From assembly GCA_019634975.1 (NCBI GenBank), contig JAHCAI010000004.1, forward strand, positions 171,979 through 235,978: 64,000 bases of DNA. Direction: 5' to 3'. Positions 18,721-29,606 of the stretch are shown here, one piece after another (the first letter of the stretch is position 1; each line of letters starts with the position of its first letter). Both the position numbers and the translations under genes were made by a program. Under the pieces are notes generated by a model. It was not told where the DNA came from. It searched no databases and saw only the letters and a program-made list of their open reading frames with translations. The stretch is from Burkholderiales bacterium. Its GTDB lineage: Bacteria > Pseudomonadota > Gammaproteobacteria > Burkholderiales > SG8-41.

Positions 18721-19839
18721 ATGAATCCTGCCCAGCTGCGCGGACTCGATCTGCTGGCGACGGCCGTGGTCCTGGCGGATGACCGGAATGCCGTGATCCA
18801 CATGAATCCCGCTGCAGAAAACCTGTTCGAGGCTTCCGCCACCCATCTGGCGGGGCTGACGCTCGAGCGCCTGTTCGGCGACAACGCGGTGCTGGCGTCG
18901 GCGATCAGCTACGCGCACGCCAACAATTGCAGCTACACGGAGCACGAGGTCGAATTCACGGTCAACGGCCGGCTGCGGCTGAACCTGGCCTGCACGGTCA
19001 GCCCGACCGAACTCGGCGACGGCAGCGAAGGCACCCTGCTCGAGCTGCGCCAGATCGACCGCCAGCTGCGCGTCGAGCGCGAGGCGAGGCTGCTCGAGCA
19101 GAGCCAGGCGCATCGTGAGCTGATCCGCAATCTCGCGCACGAGATCAAGAATCCGCTGGGCGGCATCCGCGGCGCCGCGCAGCTGCTAGACCGCGAGCTG
19201 GAGCGTCCGGCGCTGCACGAGTACACCCAGGTCATCATCAAGGAATCCGACCGCCTGCAGTCGCTGATGGACCGGCTGCTGACGCCGCACCGGCTGCCCC
19301 TGCCCGGTCCGGTGAACATCCACGAGGTGCTGGAGCGGGTGCGCAGCGTCATCCTCGCGGAGTTTCCCGGAATCCGCGTGCGCCGCGACTACGACACCAG
19401 CATGCCGCTGCTGACGGGGGACCGCGAGCAGCTGATCCAGGCCGTGCTCAACATCGCGCGCAATGCCGCGCAGGCGATCCGCGGCAGCAGCATGGACATC
19501 TCCGACGGGGAAATCAGCCTGCGGACCCGCATTGCGCGCCAGGTGACGCTGGCGCGCCGCCGCTATCGCCACGCCGTTCAGCTGGAGATCACCGACAACG
19601 GCCCGGGCATCCCGGAGCCCATGCGCGAGCGGGTCTTCCAGCCGCTGATTTCCGGGCGCGAGGGCGGCAGCGGCCTCGGGCTCACGATCGCGCACAACTT
19701 TGTCACGCAGCACCAGGGCACCATCACTTTCGAGTCGGCACCCGGCCGGACCTGCTTCACGCTGCTGTTGCCGGTGCAGGACGATCCGCGTGCGTCGCCA
19801 CCGGCCGAGCGCCAGCCGCCCGCAACCCGAACCCAATGA
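18721..19839 (+). CDS. glnL: Nitrogen regulation sensor histidine kinase NtrB
   Basis: NtrB phosphorylates and dephosphorylates NtrC in response to PII. The 372-residue cytoplasmic kinase has an N-terminal PAS domain (about 5-110), a HisKA domain with the phosphorylated His in NLAHEIKNPLGGIRG, and a HATPase domain. The N box is NIARNAAQAI, the G1 box ITDNGPGIPE and the G2 box GREGGSGLGLTIA. It has no membrane segment, as expected. It is followed by ntrC after 15 bp. Confidence 0.96.
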   Translation: MNPAQLRGLDLLATAVVLADDRNAVIHMNPAAENLFEASATHLAGLTLERLFGDNAVLASAISYAHANNCSYTEHEVEFTVNGRLRLNLACTVSPTELGDGSEGTLLELRQIDRQLRVEREARLLEQSQAHRELIRNLAHEIKNPLGGIRGAAQLLDRELERPALHEYTQVIIKESDRLQSLMDRLLTPHRLPLPGPVNIHEVLERVRSVILAEFPGIRVRRDYDTSMPLLTGDREQLIQAVLNIARNAAQAIRGSSMDISDGEISLRTRIARQVTLARRRYRHAVQLEITDNGPGIPEPMRERVFQPLISGREGGSGLGLTIAHNFVTQHQGTITFESAPGRTCFTLLLPVQDDPRASPPAERQPPATRTQ

Positions 19840-19854
19840 TGATTGCGAAGAGCC

Positions 19855-21261
<1,407 letters not shown>

Positions 21262-21294
21262 CATTTCCCGGGAACCTTTTTCCGGGAGTGCGGC

Positions 21295-22641
21295 ATGGCG
21301 TCACGCTACGACTTCGACCTGATCACTGTCGGCGGCGGTTCCGGCGGCGTGCGCGCGAGCCGCATGGCGGCGGCGTTCGGCGCGCGCGTCGCGCTGATCG
21401 AGTCCGCAGCGCTCGGCGGCACCTGCGTCAACGCCGGCTGCATTCCCAAAAAGCTGTTTTCCTACGCCGCCGGTTTTTCCGGCGATTTCGCGGATGCCGA
21501 GGGATACGGCTGGCGCCTGCCGCGCCCGGATTTCGACTGGACCGCGCTGCGCGCCGCCAAGGACCGCGAGATCTCGCGCCTGAATGGCGTCTATGCGAAG
21601 CTGCTGGGCGAGGCCGGCGTGCAACTGGTCGAGGGCCGGGCGATGATCCGCGATGCGCATACGGTCGAGGTCGCCGGGCGCCGGCTCAGCGCCGAACACC
21701 TGCTGCTGGCCACCGGCGGCCGCGCGGTCAAGCCGGACATCCCGGGCGCGGAGCTGGGCATCACTTCCGACGAGGCCTTCCATCTTGCGGCCCTGCCGCG
21801 CCGCGCGTTGCTGGTCGGCGGCGGTTATATCGCCGTCGAGTTTGCCTCGATATTCAGCGGCCTCGGCGTGGATACCACACTGGTATACCGTGGCAGCCGC
21901 CTGCTGCGCGGTTTTGACGAGGATGTCGCGGCGACGCTGACTGCGGAATTGCAGCGGCAGGGCGTGCGGCTGCTGCCCGGCGAATCCCCGGCCGGCGTGA
22001 CGCGCGAGCACGGCGGCCTGCGCCTGGCCCTGGCGTCGGGCGGGGAGCTCGATACGGACCTCGTGATGTTCGCGACCGGGCGCCGGCCGAATGTCGGGGG
22101 ACTCGGGCTCGAAGCGGCAGGTGTTGTCCTTTCGGATCGCGGCGCAATCAGGGTGGACGAGCATTACCGCAGCGCGGTGCCTTCGGTGCATGCGGTGGGC
22201 GACGTCATTGGCCGCGTGCAGCTGACACCGGTGGCGATTGCGGAGGGCGCGGCGCTTGCCCGGACGCTGTTCGGCGGCCGGCCGACAACGGTGGATTACG
22301 GCAATATCCCGACCGCGGTGTTCAGCCATCCCCATGTCGGCACCGTCGGCCTCGCCGAAGACGCGGCGCGGCACCGCTACTCCGACGTGAAGGTCTATCG
22401 CAGCCAGTTCCGCCCGCTGAAGGCGACGCTGTCCGGCGATGCCGGCAAGGTGTTCATCAAGCTGGTGGTGGATGGCGCATCGGATCGCGTCGTCGGCGCG
22501 CACATGGTCGGCGCCGAGGCGGGGGAGATCATCCAGGGACTTGCCGTCGCGATGAAATGCGGCGCAACCAAGGCGCAGTTCGACGCCACCATCGGCATCC
22601 ACCCGACGGTCGCCGAGGAGTTCGTCACGCTGCGCGGCTGA
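21295..22641 (+). CDS. gor: Glutathione-disulfide reductase
   Basis: Gor reduces glutathione disulfide with NADPH and FAD in the cytoplasm. The 448-residue flavoprotein has the FAD motif VGGGSGGVRAS, the redox disulfide GGTCVNAGCIPKK (Cys44, Cys49), the NADPH motif VGGGYIAVEFA and the C-terminal catalytic His in GIHPTVAEEFVT. Substrate class is inferred from overall similarity; other disulfide reductases share the fold, but the VNAGCIPKK motif and C-terminus fit Gor. It is convergent with xth. Confidence 0.93.
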   Translation: MASRYDFDLITVGGGSGGVRASRMAAAFGARVALIESAALGGTCVNAGCIPKKLFSYAAGFSGDFADAEGYGWRLPRPDFDWTALRAAKDREISRLNGVYAKLLGEAGVQLVEGRAMIRDAHTVEVAGRRLSAEHLLLATGGRAVKPDIPGAELGITSDEAFHLAALPRRALLVGGGYIAVEFASIFSGLGVDTTLVYRGSRLLRGFDEDVAATLTAELQRQGVRLLPGESPAGVTREHGGLRLALASGGELDTDLVMFATGRRPNVGGLGLEAAGVVLSDRGAIRVDEHYRSAVPSVHAVGDVIGRVQLTPVAIAEGAALARTLFGGRPTTVDYGNIPTAVFSHPHVGTVGLAEDAARHRYSDVKVYRSQFRPLKATLSGDAGKVFIKLVVDGASDRVVGAHMVGAEAGEIIQGLAVAMKCGATKAQFDATIGIHPTVAEEFVTLRG

Positions 22642-22660
22642 GCCGCGCGGGGAAGGGCGG

Positions 22661-23422
22661 TCAGCCGAACTCGGCGACGACCGGCGCGTGGTCCGAAGGG
22701 CGCTCGTTGCGCCGCGGCTCGATGTCCACCGTGCAGGATCTGCAGCCCTGCGCCAGGGCGTCCGAAGCGAGGATATGGTCGATGCGCAGCCCCATCTTGC
22801 GGCGGAAGGCGTTCATCCGGTAATCCCACCAGGTGTAGGACCGCTCGGGCTGATCGAAAAGGCGGAAGGTGTCCTTCAGGCCGAGTGCCGCGATCGCCTG
22901 GAACGCCGCGCGCTCGGCGTCGCTGCACAGCACCTTGCCGGCCCAGGCCTGCGGATCGTGCACGTCAGCGTCGCCCGGCGCGATGTTGAAATCACCGAGC
23001 AGTGCGAGTTTCGGGTGCTGCGCCAGTTCCGCGCGCAGCCAGCCGGTCAGCGCGGCGAGCCAGTCCAGCTTGTAGCGATACTTGTCCGACTCCACGGCTT
23101 CGCCGTTCGGCACATAGACGCAGATGACACGCACACCGTCGAGCGTGACCGCGATCACCCGCTTCTGCGGATCGTCGAAACCGGGGATGCCGGTTGCCGC
23201 GGCGAGGGGCTGCCGCGTCAGGATGGCGACGCCGTTATAGGTTTTCTGGCCGCTGAAGGCGGCGTTGTAGCCGGCAGCCTCGATCTCGGCCCGCGGGAAC
23301 TTGTCGTCCTCGAGCTTGGTTTCCTGCAGGCAGAGGGCGTCGGGCCGGTGTGCCGCCAGCCAGTCGAGCACCTGCGGCAAGCGGACCTTCAGCGAGTTGA
23401 CGTTCCAGGTGGCCAGCTTCAT
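22661..23422 (-). CDS. xth: Exodeoxyribonuclease III (AP endonuclease)
   Basis: Xth cuts 5' to abasic sites and removes 3' blocking groups in base excision repair. The 253-residue protein starts [22 protein letters not shown] and has [52 protein letters not shown] and the ending [13 protein letters not shown], covering the EEP-family active site. I chose the internal ATG because longer in-frame starts add a low-complexity leader. The ATG overlaps the stop of the upstream glutaredoxin-like gene by four bases. Confidence 0.95.
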   Translation of the reverse strand: MKLATWNVNSLKVRLPQVLDWLAAHRPDALCLQETKLEDDKFPRAEIEAAGYNAAFSGQKTYNGVAILTRQPLAAATGIPGFDDPQKRVIAVTLDGVRVICVYVPNGEAVESDKYRYKLDWLAALTGWLRAELAQHPKLALLGDFNIAPGDADVHDPQAWAGKVLCSDAERAAFQAIAALGLKDTFRLFDQPERSYTWWDYRMNAFRRKMGLRIDHILASDALAQGCRSCTVDIEPRRNERPSDHAPVVAEFG

Positions 23423-23997
23423 GGAGCCGGCGCGGGCGGCGGCTCCGCAGTGTCGCCGGGCACCAGGGGCGCGGTCGTGGCGGCCGGAGGCTTCGCCGGG
23501 GCCGGTGCCGCGGGCGGCTTGGGTGGGGTGTAGCCGGGCAGCGGCTGGCGCGCATAACCCGCGGTGTCGAGCAGGCGGTCCCACGCGCCCTGCTCGTAGC
23601 CGGCGAATCGTTCGCGGCCGACGAAGAGCAACGGCACCTGCATGCCGCCATTGGTCAGCTTGCGGTAGCCCTCGACGTCATGCTGCGGATCCTTCAGCGC
23701 GAAGGGAATGCCGCGGCGCACCAGGTGGTCGCGCGCCTTGTCGCAGCCTTCGCCGCAGTTGCCGGCGTACAGCGTGACCGGGAAATTTTTCACGGCCTGC
23801 TGCTGGCTGTAGGGCAGGGTCGAGGTCTCGATGACGCTGCCGCCGACGCTGCGCTTCTCGACTTTCCTGGCATTCGCAGGCGGCGGCGTATCGCGCCATT
23901 CCACGCGTCCTTTGTCGTCAACCCAGCGATACAGCTGCGCCGCCTGGGCCGGGATCGCGAGTGTCAGTGTGGCGAGCAGAACAGCGGTTTTTTTCAT
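23419..23997 (-). CDS. Glutaredoxin-like protein with N-terminal DUF4124 domain
   Basis: The 192-residue exported protein has a signal peptide ([19 protein letters not shown]), a DUF4124 domain ([20 protein letters not shown]), then a glutaredoxin-like fold at about 70-145 with [21 protein letters not shown] and [12 protein letters not shown]. The usual CPxC is replaced by CGEGC, a CxxxC spacing. The tail is a Pro/Ala-rich linker. It is likely periplasmic; redox activity is inferred. The four-base overlap with xth suggests coupled translation of two unrelated genes. Confidence 0.85.
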   Translation of the reverse strand: MKKTAVLLATLTLAIPAQAAQLYRWVDDKGRVEWRDTPPPANARKVEKRSVGGSVIETSTLPYSQQQAVKNFPVTLYAGNCGEGCDKARDHLVRRGIPFALKDPQHDVEGYRKLTNGGMQVPLLFVGRERFAGYEQGAWDRLLDTAGYARQPLPGYTPPKPPAAPAPAKPPAATTAPLVPGDTAEPPPAPAP

Positions 23998-24091
23998 GGT
24001 GTCACCTCCCGAAAGTAGGGCCATGCAGTCCGGACAGGCCTCCTGCCGCAAGGCCGCATGATACCGCGGCCTGCGGGAGGGCGATCCGCAC

Positions 24092-26128
24092 TCAGGCGGT
24101 CTCCGCGACCATGCCGTTGTGGCGCAGCAGGGCGTCGATTTTCGGTTCGCGGCCGCGGAAGGCGACGAAGGACTCCAGCGCCGGGCGGCTGCCGCCGACG
24201 GCCAGCACTTCGTCCCAGAAGCGCATGCCCGTCTGCGGGTCGAGCACCCCGTTTTCCTCGAACAGGCTGTAGGCGTCGGCCGACAGCACTTCCGCCCACT
24301 TGTAGCTGTAGTAGCCTGCGGCGTATCCGCCGGCGAAGATGTGGGAGAAGTTGTTGGGGAAGCGGTTGTATTCCGGGGGAAACACCACGGCGACTTCGCG
24401 GCGCACCTCGTCGAGCAGCTGCAGCGCGGTGCGGCCGCCCGCCGGATCGAAGTCATGGTGCAGGCGCAGGTCGAACAGCGCAAACTCGATCTGGCGCAGC
24501 GTCTGCATGCCGCTCTGGAAATTCTTCGCGGCGAGCATCTTGTCGAACAGCGCCTTCGGCAGCGTGGCACCGCTGTCGACGTGGCGGGTCATCGGTGCCA
24601 CGACGTTCCATTCCCAGCAGAAGTTTTCCATGAACTGGCTGGGCAGCTCGACGGCATCCCATTCCACGCCGTTGATGCCGGAGACGCCGAGATGGTCGAC
24701 GCGGGTCAGCAGGTGGTGCAGCCCGTGGCCGAATTCGTGGAACAGCGTGATCACCTCGTCGTGGGTGAACAGCGCCGGTTTTCCGCCCACGGGCGCTGAG
24801 AAGTTGCAGTTGAGGTAGGCCACCGGCGACTGGATACCCTGCGATGTCGTGCGGCGGGTGATGGCGTCATCCATCCACGCGCCGCCGCGCTTGCTCGGGC
24901 GCGCATAGAGGTCCAGGTAGAACTGGCCGACCAGGCTGCCCTTGCGGTCGCGGATCGAATAAAAGCGCACGTCGGGGTGCCATTGCGGCGCCTCGGTCTG
25001 ACCGATGCTGAGGCCGTACAGGGTTTCCACCAGCCTGAACATGCCGGGCAGCACCGTGGTCTCGGGAAAGTACTGTTTCACCTCGTTCTCGGAGAATGAG
25101 TAGCGGGCGACCCGCAGCTTCTCCGACACGTAGGCGTAGTCCCAGGCTTCGAGCCGGGTCATGCCGAGTTCACTGCGCGCGAAGTCCTGCAGCTCGGCAA
25201 GATCGCGTTGTGCATGGGGTTTGGCGCGCGCCGCCAGCTCGCGCAGGAATTCGAGCACCTGCGCCGGCGTGTCCGCCATTTTCGCCTCCAGCGAGAGCTC
25301 GGCATAGCTGGCGAAGCCGAGCAGCGTCGCCAGTTCGCGGCGCAGCGCGACGATTTCCGCGATCAGCGGCGTGTTGTCGAGTTTCGGATCGCCGAATTCG
25401 GAGGCGCGGGTAACGTAGGCGCGGTACATGCGCTCGCGCAGTGCCTGGTTGTCTGCATACTGCAGCACCGGCAGGTACGAGGGCGCATGCAGCGTGAATT
25501 TCCAGCCGGTTTTCTTGTCGGCTTCGGCGGCGCTGCGTGCCGCTTCCCGCGCGTCCTCGGGCAGGCCGGAGAGTTCAGCGGCATCGGTGACGACATGCGA
25601 CCAGGCGTTGGTGGCGTCGAGCAGGTTGTCGCTGAAGCGCGAGGTCAGCGTCGACAGGCGGTCGCTGATTTCGCCATAGCGCTGCTTGCCTGACGGCGGC
25701 AGCTCGGCGCCGCCGAGGCGGAAATCGCGCAGTTCGTTGTCGACGATTTTCTTCTGCGCCCGCGTGAGTCCGTCCCAGGCTGCGCCCGCGCGCAGCGCCT
25801 TGAACCTGCGGTACAACCCCTCGTGCTGGCCCAGCTCGGTGTGATACTGGGTGATCTTCGGCAGCGCGGCATTGTAGGCCTCGCGTAGCTCGGGGCTGTT
25901 CATCACCGCGTTGAGATGCCCGACCTGGCCCCAGGCACGGTGCAGCCTTTCGTTGGCGTCTTCCAGCGGGCCGGCAAAGTTCTCCCAGGTCGGCGCCGCG
26001 CCGTCTGCGGCGAGACGCTCGACCAGCGCGCGGTTTTCCGCGAGCAACTGGTCAATGGCCGGCGCGACATGCGCCGGCTGGAAATCGGCAAAGCGGGGCA
26101 GCCCCGAAAAATCGAGCAATGGATTCAT
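24092..26128 (-). CDS. prlC: Oligopeptidase A (M3 metallopeptidase)
   Basis: PrlC degrades short peptides, including cleaved signal peptides, in the cytoplasm. The 678-residue protein opens NPLLDFSGLPRFADFQPAHVAPAID as in other oligopeptidases A. It carries the zinc motif HEFGH in VITLFHEFGHGLHHLL, and the family blocks LFDLRLHHDFDP and FSHIFAGGYAAGYYSYKWAE. Length matches E. coli PrlC. It is not clearly in an operon with the glutaredoxin-like gene, which starts 94 bp downstream. Confidence 0.96.
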   Translation of the reverse strand: MNPLLDFSGLPRFADFQPAHVAPAIDQLLAENRALVERLAADGAAPTWENFAGPLEDANERLHRAWGQVGHLNAVMNSPELREAYNAALPKITQYHTELGQHEGLYRRFKALRAGAAWDGLTRAQKKIVDNELRDFRLGGAELPPSGKQRYGEISDRLSTLTSRFSDNLLDATNAWSHVVTDAAELSGLPEDAREAARSAAEADKKTGWKFTLHAPSYLPVLQYADNQALRERMYRAYVTRASEFGDPKLDNTPLIAEIVALRRELATLLGFASYAELSLEAKMADTPAQVLEFLRELAARAKPHAQRDLAELQDFARSELGMTRLEAWDYAYVSEKLRVARYSFSENEVKQYFPETTVLPGMFRLVETLYGLSIGQTEAPQWHPDVRFYSIRDRKGSLVGQFYLDLYARPSKRGGAWMDDAITRRTTSQGIQSPVAYLNCNFSAPVGGKPALFTHDEVITLFHEFGHGLHHLLTRVDHLGVSGINGVEWDAVELPSQFMENFCWEWNVVAPMTRHVDSGATLPKALFDKMLAAKNFQSGMQTLRQIEFALFDLRLHHDFDPAGGRTALQLLDEVRREVAVVFPPEYNRFPNNFSHIFAGGYAAGYYSYKWAEVLSADAYSLFEENGVLDPQTGMRFWDEVLAVGGSRPALESFVAFRGREPKIDALLRHNGMVAETA

Positions 26129-26224
26129 GGTCTAAGCAGGTCTCAGGAGAGGATCGGCAATGTGACCGCCGGATTGTCGCTTAGTTTACTTGGGGACATT
26201 TCGTCCCGAGGCAAGCGACTATTA

Positions 26225-26237
26225 TAACTATTTGTTT
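26225..26237 (-). promoter_or_regulatory. IHF-like box at the pyrC' 3' end
   Basis: On the minus strand this reads aaacaaatagtta, one mismatch from the IHF consensus WATCAANNNNTTR. It overlaps the pyrC' stop codon and lies in an AT-rich run whose 30-bp context closely resembles that of the box at 58660. Consensus evidence only. Confidence 0.3.
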
Positions 26238-27520
26238 TTATTAATATTTTTTTCGTAGACGATGTTTCCGCCAACCAGCGTATGGCTGACCCTGCCACAG
26301 AGCTCGAAACCGGAGTAGGGCGTATTCTTGCCCTGGCTGCGCAGTGCGTCGGGCGTGACTCGCCAGTGGTGGCCCGGGTCGAAGATGCAGATGTCGGCAG
26401 CGGCCCCCGCGGTCAGGTGGCCGGCGTCGATGCCCAGTATCGCGGCGGGCCGGACCGTGATGCGCTCGATTGCCGCTGCCAGCGGCAGCTGCGATTCGGC
26501 AGCCCATTTCAACGCCAGCGGCAACAGCAGTTCAACGCCGGTGGCGCCGGCCTCGGCTTCGGCGAAGGGCAGTTGCTTGACGTCCTCGTCGACCGGTGTG
26601 TGGTCGGAACACAGCGCATCGATGGTGCCGTCGGCAAGCCCCGCGCGCAGCGCATCGCGGTCGCGCAGGCTGCGCAGCGGCGGCGACAGATGGCAGTTGG
26701 GGTCGAAATAAGCGATGTCCATCTCCGAGAGATGGGCGTGGTGAATGCCGATGTCGCAGCTGACGGGCAGGCCGCGCGCCTTGGCGTCGCGCACCATGGC
26801 GACACCCTCGGCCGAAGACAGCCGGGCGATATGGATGCGCGCGCCGGTCTCCCGGGCGAGGATCAGTATCGTTGACAGCGCGATGACTTCGGCCGTGGAC
26901 GGGATTGCCGGCAGGCCGAGCCGGGTGGCGACTTCGCCATCGTGGGCGACGCCGCTGCCGGCGAGCGCCGGGTCCTGCGGGCGCAGCCATACCGGAAATC
27001 CGAAGGTCGCCGCGTATTCCAACGCGTGCATCAGCACCTGGTTGTCAGCGAAGGGCGCCTCGGCCTGCGAAAACGCGACGCAGCCGGCATCGCGCAGTTC
27101 CGCCATTTCGGTGAGGCGTGCGCCTTTGAGGCCCACGGTCAGCGCGCCGACCGGGTAGACATGCGCCTGGTTCAGGTTCTTGGCGCGAAACTTGAGCATT
27201 TCCACCAGGCCGGGCTCGTCGAGCGCCGGATCGGTATCGGGCGGGCAGGCGAGGCTGGTGATGCCGCCGGCGATCGCCGCCTCCATCTCCGATTCCAGCG
27301 TGGCCATGTACTCGTAACCCGGTTCGCGCAGGCGCACCGCCAGGTCGACCAGCCCCGGGCAGACGATCTTGCCAGCGGCGTCGATCACGCGGTTGGCGCT
27401 GAAACCGGCCGGCGCGTCGCCGACCGCGACCACCCTGCCGGCCGCGAGATAAAGGTCGCGCTGGGCGTCGATGCCGTTTCTGGGGTCCACGAGGCGGCCG
27501 GATTTGATGTGGATTTTCAT
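26228..27520 (-). CDS. pyrX: Dihydroorotase-like protein lacking the metal-binding HxH (PyrC'/PyrX type)
   Basis: The 430-residue protein has the full dihydroorotase fold but probably no catalysis. Active enzymes read DLHVHLREPG near residue 60; this one reads DLAVRLREPG, so Ala61 and Arg63 replace both zinc-binding histidines. PPDTDPALDEPG replaces the usual MPNTxP. Later elements remain (CDIGIHHAHLSEMD, CSDHTP). In Pseudomonas such an inactive PyrC' is a structural partner of aspartate carbamoyltransferase, and pyrB directly precedes it here. I chose the MKIHIKSG start at 27520; the 12 codons upstream come from a heptamer repeat. An active pyrC is expected elsewhere in the genome. Confidence 0.9.
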   Translation of the reverse strand: MKIHIKSGRLVDPRNGIDAQRDLYLAAGRVVAVGDAPAGFSANRVIDAAGKIVCPGLVDLAVRLREPGYEYMATLESEMEAAIAGGITSLACPPDTDPALDEPGLVEMLKFRAKNLNQAHVYPVGALTVGLKGARLTEMAELRDAGCVAFSQAEAPFADNQVLMHALEYAATFGFPVWLRPQDPALAGSGVAHDGEVATRLGLPAIPSTAEVIALSTILILARETGARIHIARLSSAEGVAMVRDAKARGLPVSCDIGIHHAHLSEMDIAYFDPNCHLSPPLRSLRDRDALRAGLADGTIDALCSDHTPVDEDVKQLPFAEAEAGATGVELLLPLALKWAAESQLPLAAAIERITVRPAAILGIDAGHLTAGAAADICIFDPGHHWRVTPDALRSQGKNTPYSGFELCGRVSHTLVGGNIVYEKNINKNK

Positions 27521-27543
27521 CGGGAAGGAAGGCCTGTGCGGCA

Positions 27544-27646
27544 GTGCAGAGTGCAAAGTGCAAAGTGCAAAGTGCTCGGGCCTTTACGGCGGCCTGGCCG
27601 AGGGGTTGGCTTTTTCATTTTGCACTCTGCACTTTGCATTTTTAAT
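27544..27646. repeat. Heptamer inverted-repeat element H2 (pyrB-pyrC')
   Basis: Five head-to-tail units gtgcaga, gtgcaaa, gtgcaaa, gtgcaaa, gtgctcg occupy 27544-27578. Inverted units tttgcac, tctgcac, tttgcat and a decayed ttttaat occupy 27619-27646, overlapping the pyrB stop. The arms can pair across a 40-base GC-rich loop. The element fills most of the 121-bp gap in the operon and so will be in the mRNA, where it could form a hairpin that adjusts pyrC' expression. Confidence 0.8.
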
Positions 27647-28601
27647 TGCCTGCAAGAATGCTCATCACGGCCATGCGGATGGCGATGCCGAAGGTGACCT
27701 GCGGCAGGATCACCGACTGCTTGCCGTCCGCGACGCTGGAGTCGATCTCGACGCCGCGGTTCATCGGCCCGGGGTGGAGCACGATCGCGTCGGGTTTGGC
27801 CAGCGCCAGCTTGTCCTCGGTCAGGCCGTAGTACTTGTAGAACTCCTGCGCCGAAGGCAGCAGCGCGCCCTTCATGCGTTCGTTCTGCAGGCGCAGCATC
27901 ATCACCACGTCCACGTCCTTCAGTCCCCGCTTCATGTCCGGATACACCTGAACGCCGAGCCGATCCACCTGCGAGGGCAGCAGGGTTTTCGGGCCGATCA
28001 CGCGGATTTCCGGACAGCCCAGCGTGGTCAGCGCGTGGATTTGCGAGCGGGCGACCCGCGAGTGCAGGATGTCGCCGACGATCGCCACGCGCAGTTGCGT
28101 GAAATCGCCCTTGTAGTGGCGGATGGTGTACATGTCGAGCAGGCCCTGGGTCGGGTGCGCATGGCGCCCGTCACCGGCGTTGACGACATGGATCTCCGGC
28201 GCGACGTGCTTGGCGATCATGTATGGCGCGCCGCTCGCGGCATGGCGCACGATGAACATGTCGGCCTGCATCGCTGCGAGGTTGGCCACGGTGTCGAGCA
28301 CCGATTCGCCCTTGCTCTGCGAGGACACGTTGATCGCGAGGTTGATGACGTCGGCCGACAGCCGCTTGGCTGCGATCTCGAAGGTGGTGCGGGTGCGCGT
28401 GGACGGCTCGAAGAAGAGGTTGAACACCGCCTTGCCGCGCAGCAGCGGCACTTTCTTGACCTCGCGCTGGGTGACGCCGACGAAGGACTCCGCGGTGTCA
28501 AGGATCTGCCGCAGCACGCCGGCCGGCAGGCCTTCCAGCGACAGCAGGTGGTGCAGTTCGCCGTTCTTGTTCAGCTGCGGATTGGCGGGATCGAGCCACA
28601 T
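27642..28601 (-). CDS. pyrB: Aspartate carbamoyltransferase catalytic subunit
   Basis: PyrB makes N-carbamoyl-aspartate in pyrimidine synthesis. The 319-residue protein has the carbamoyl-phosphate motif [46 protein letters not shown] and [12 protein letters not shown]. No pyrI regulatory gene is nearby. Together with the following dihydroorotase-like gene this indicates the Pseudomonas-type PyrB/PyrC' assembly. It begins 5 bp after pyrR. Confidence 0.97.
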   Translation of the reverse strand: MWLDPANPQLNKNGELHHLLSLEGLPAGVLRQILDTAESFVGVTQREVKKVPLLRGKAVFNLFFEPSTRTRTTFEIAAKRLSADVINLAINVSSQSKGESVLDTVANLAAMQADMFIVRHAASGAPYMIAKHVAPEIHVVNAGDGRHAHPTQGLLDMYTIRHYKGDFTQLRVAIVGDILHSRVARSQIHALTTLGCPEIRVIGPKTLLPSQVDRLGVQVYPDMKRGLKDVDVVMMLRLQNERMKGALLPSAQEFYKYYGLTEDKLALAKPDAIVLHPGPMNRGVEIDSSVADGKQSVILPQVTFGIAIRMAVMSILAGN

Positions 28602-28606
28602 CGCGG

Positions 28607-29110
28607 TCAGTTCCGGTTCAGTTGCAGGGAGAGCAAGCCCTGCGCGTCGCGTGCCAGTTCGATGTTTTCATCGGCTGCCGCGCCGACCGTTGCGCCGGCG
28701 AAATCGGCGCAGATCGGCAGTTCGCGGCCGCCGCGGTCGACCAGCGTTGCCAGGCGGATGCGGGCCGGACGGCCGTAATCGAAAAGCTCGTTCATCGCGG
28801 CTCGGATGGTGCGCCCGGTGTAAAGCACGTCATCGACGATGACCAGGTCGCAGCCATCGACGTCAAAGGGGATGTCCGAGCTTTTGACGTTGCGGCGCAG
28901 CCCCTTTTTGTTGAAGTCGTCGCGGTAGAACGAGACGTCGAGGGTGCCGAGGGGAAGTTTGATGCCCAGCGCCCGGTGCAGGCGTTCGGCCAGCCACACG
29001 CCGCCGGTATGAATGCCGACCAGCCCGGTGTCCGGCCCGACGGCGGGCCGCATCCGGTCGGTCAGCGATGCGAGCAGTTGCTCGGCATCAGGAAGCGGGT
29101 TAGCCGGCAT
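28607..29110 (-). CDS. pyrR: Bifunctional pyr regulator / uracil phosphoribosyltransferase PyrR
   Basis: The 167-residue type I phosphoribosyltransferase has the PRPP-binding loop [17 protein letters not shown] and the [14 protein letters not shown] block. In Bacillus PyrR is an RNA-binding attenuator; in proteobacteria with pyrRBC' operons it is proposed to regulate pyr genes, sometimes without clear attenuators. I saw no obvious PyrR-type terminator ahead of pyrB. It sits between ruvX and pyrB on one strand, consistent with an operon. Confidence 0.93.
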   Translation of the reverse strand: MPANPLPDAEQLLASLTDRMRPAVGPDTGLVGIHTGGVWLAERLHRALGIKLPLGTLDVSFYRDDFNKKGLRRNVKSSDIPFDVDGCDLVIVDDVLYTGRTIRAAMNELFDYGRPARIRLATLVDRGGRELPICADFAGATVGAAADENIELARDAQGLLSLQLNRN

Positions 29111-29162
29111 GGCGGGCCGTAGCCTAACACAATCGCCGCGCCGCCAAAATGCCTGCGCCATC

Positions 29163-29606
29163 TCAAGCCGCGGGTTCGGGCGGGCTCGTGAACCAGGTGC
29201 GCAGGATTTCGGCTGCGGCCGCGGCGTCGAGCATGGCGGCGCGCCGCCCGGCCCCTGTGCCGCTCTCGCGCAGGGCCGCATCGGCAGCCTGCGAACTGAG
29301 CCGTTCGTCGACGTAGTCGACCGGAAGTCCGAAGCGACCGTGCAGGCGCTGGCCGAAGCGCCGCGACAGCCGTCCGGTCTCGTGCGGCCCGCCGTCGACG
29401 TGGCTGGCGATACCAACGACCAGCCGCACCGGATGCCATTCGGCGATCAGCGCGGCAATGGCCGCAAAACGGCGGTCGTTGTCCTCCGCATCGATGACCG
29501 TCAGGGGATGGGGAATCGCCAGTTCGATTTCCCCCACGGCGACGCCGATGCGCTTCTCGCCGAAATCAAAGGCAAGCACCGCGCCGCGTGCCGGCCGCGT
29601 GCTCAC
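29163..29606 (-). CDS. ruvX: Putative pre-16S rRNA nuclease / Holliday-junction resolvase homologue
   Basis: RuvX (YqgF) has an RNase H-like fold and is implicated in maturing the 16S rRNA 5' end. The 147-residue protein has [16 protein letters not shown] with the first catalytic Asp, [24 protein letters not shown], and a terminal Asp in [15 protein letters not shown]. The GTG start overlaps the yqgE stop (GTGA), so the genes are coupled. The yqgE-ruvX-pyrR order is widespread in beta- and gammaproteobacteria. Confidence 0.93.
   Translation of the reverse strand: MSTRPARGAVLAFDFGEKRIGVAVGEIELAIPHPLTVIDAEDNDRRFAAIAALIAEWHPVRLVVGIASHVDGGPHETGRLSRRFGQRLHGRFGLPVDYVDERLSSQAADAALRESGTGAGRRAAMLDAAAAAEILRTWFTSPPEPAA

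Noticed and set aside
27521..27556. Twelve-codon N-terminal extension of pyrC'
   Set aside because: It overlaps the heptamer repeat, and the family start MKIHIKSG is at 27520.
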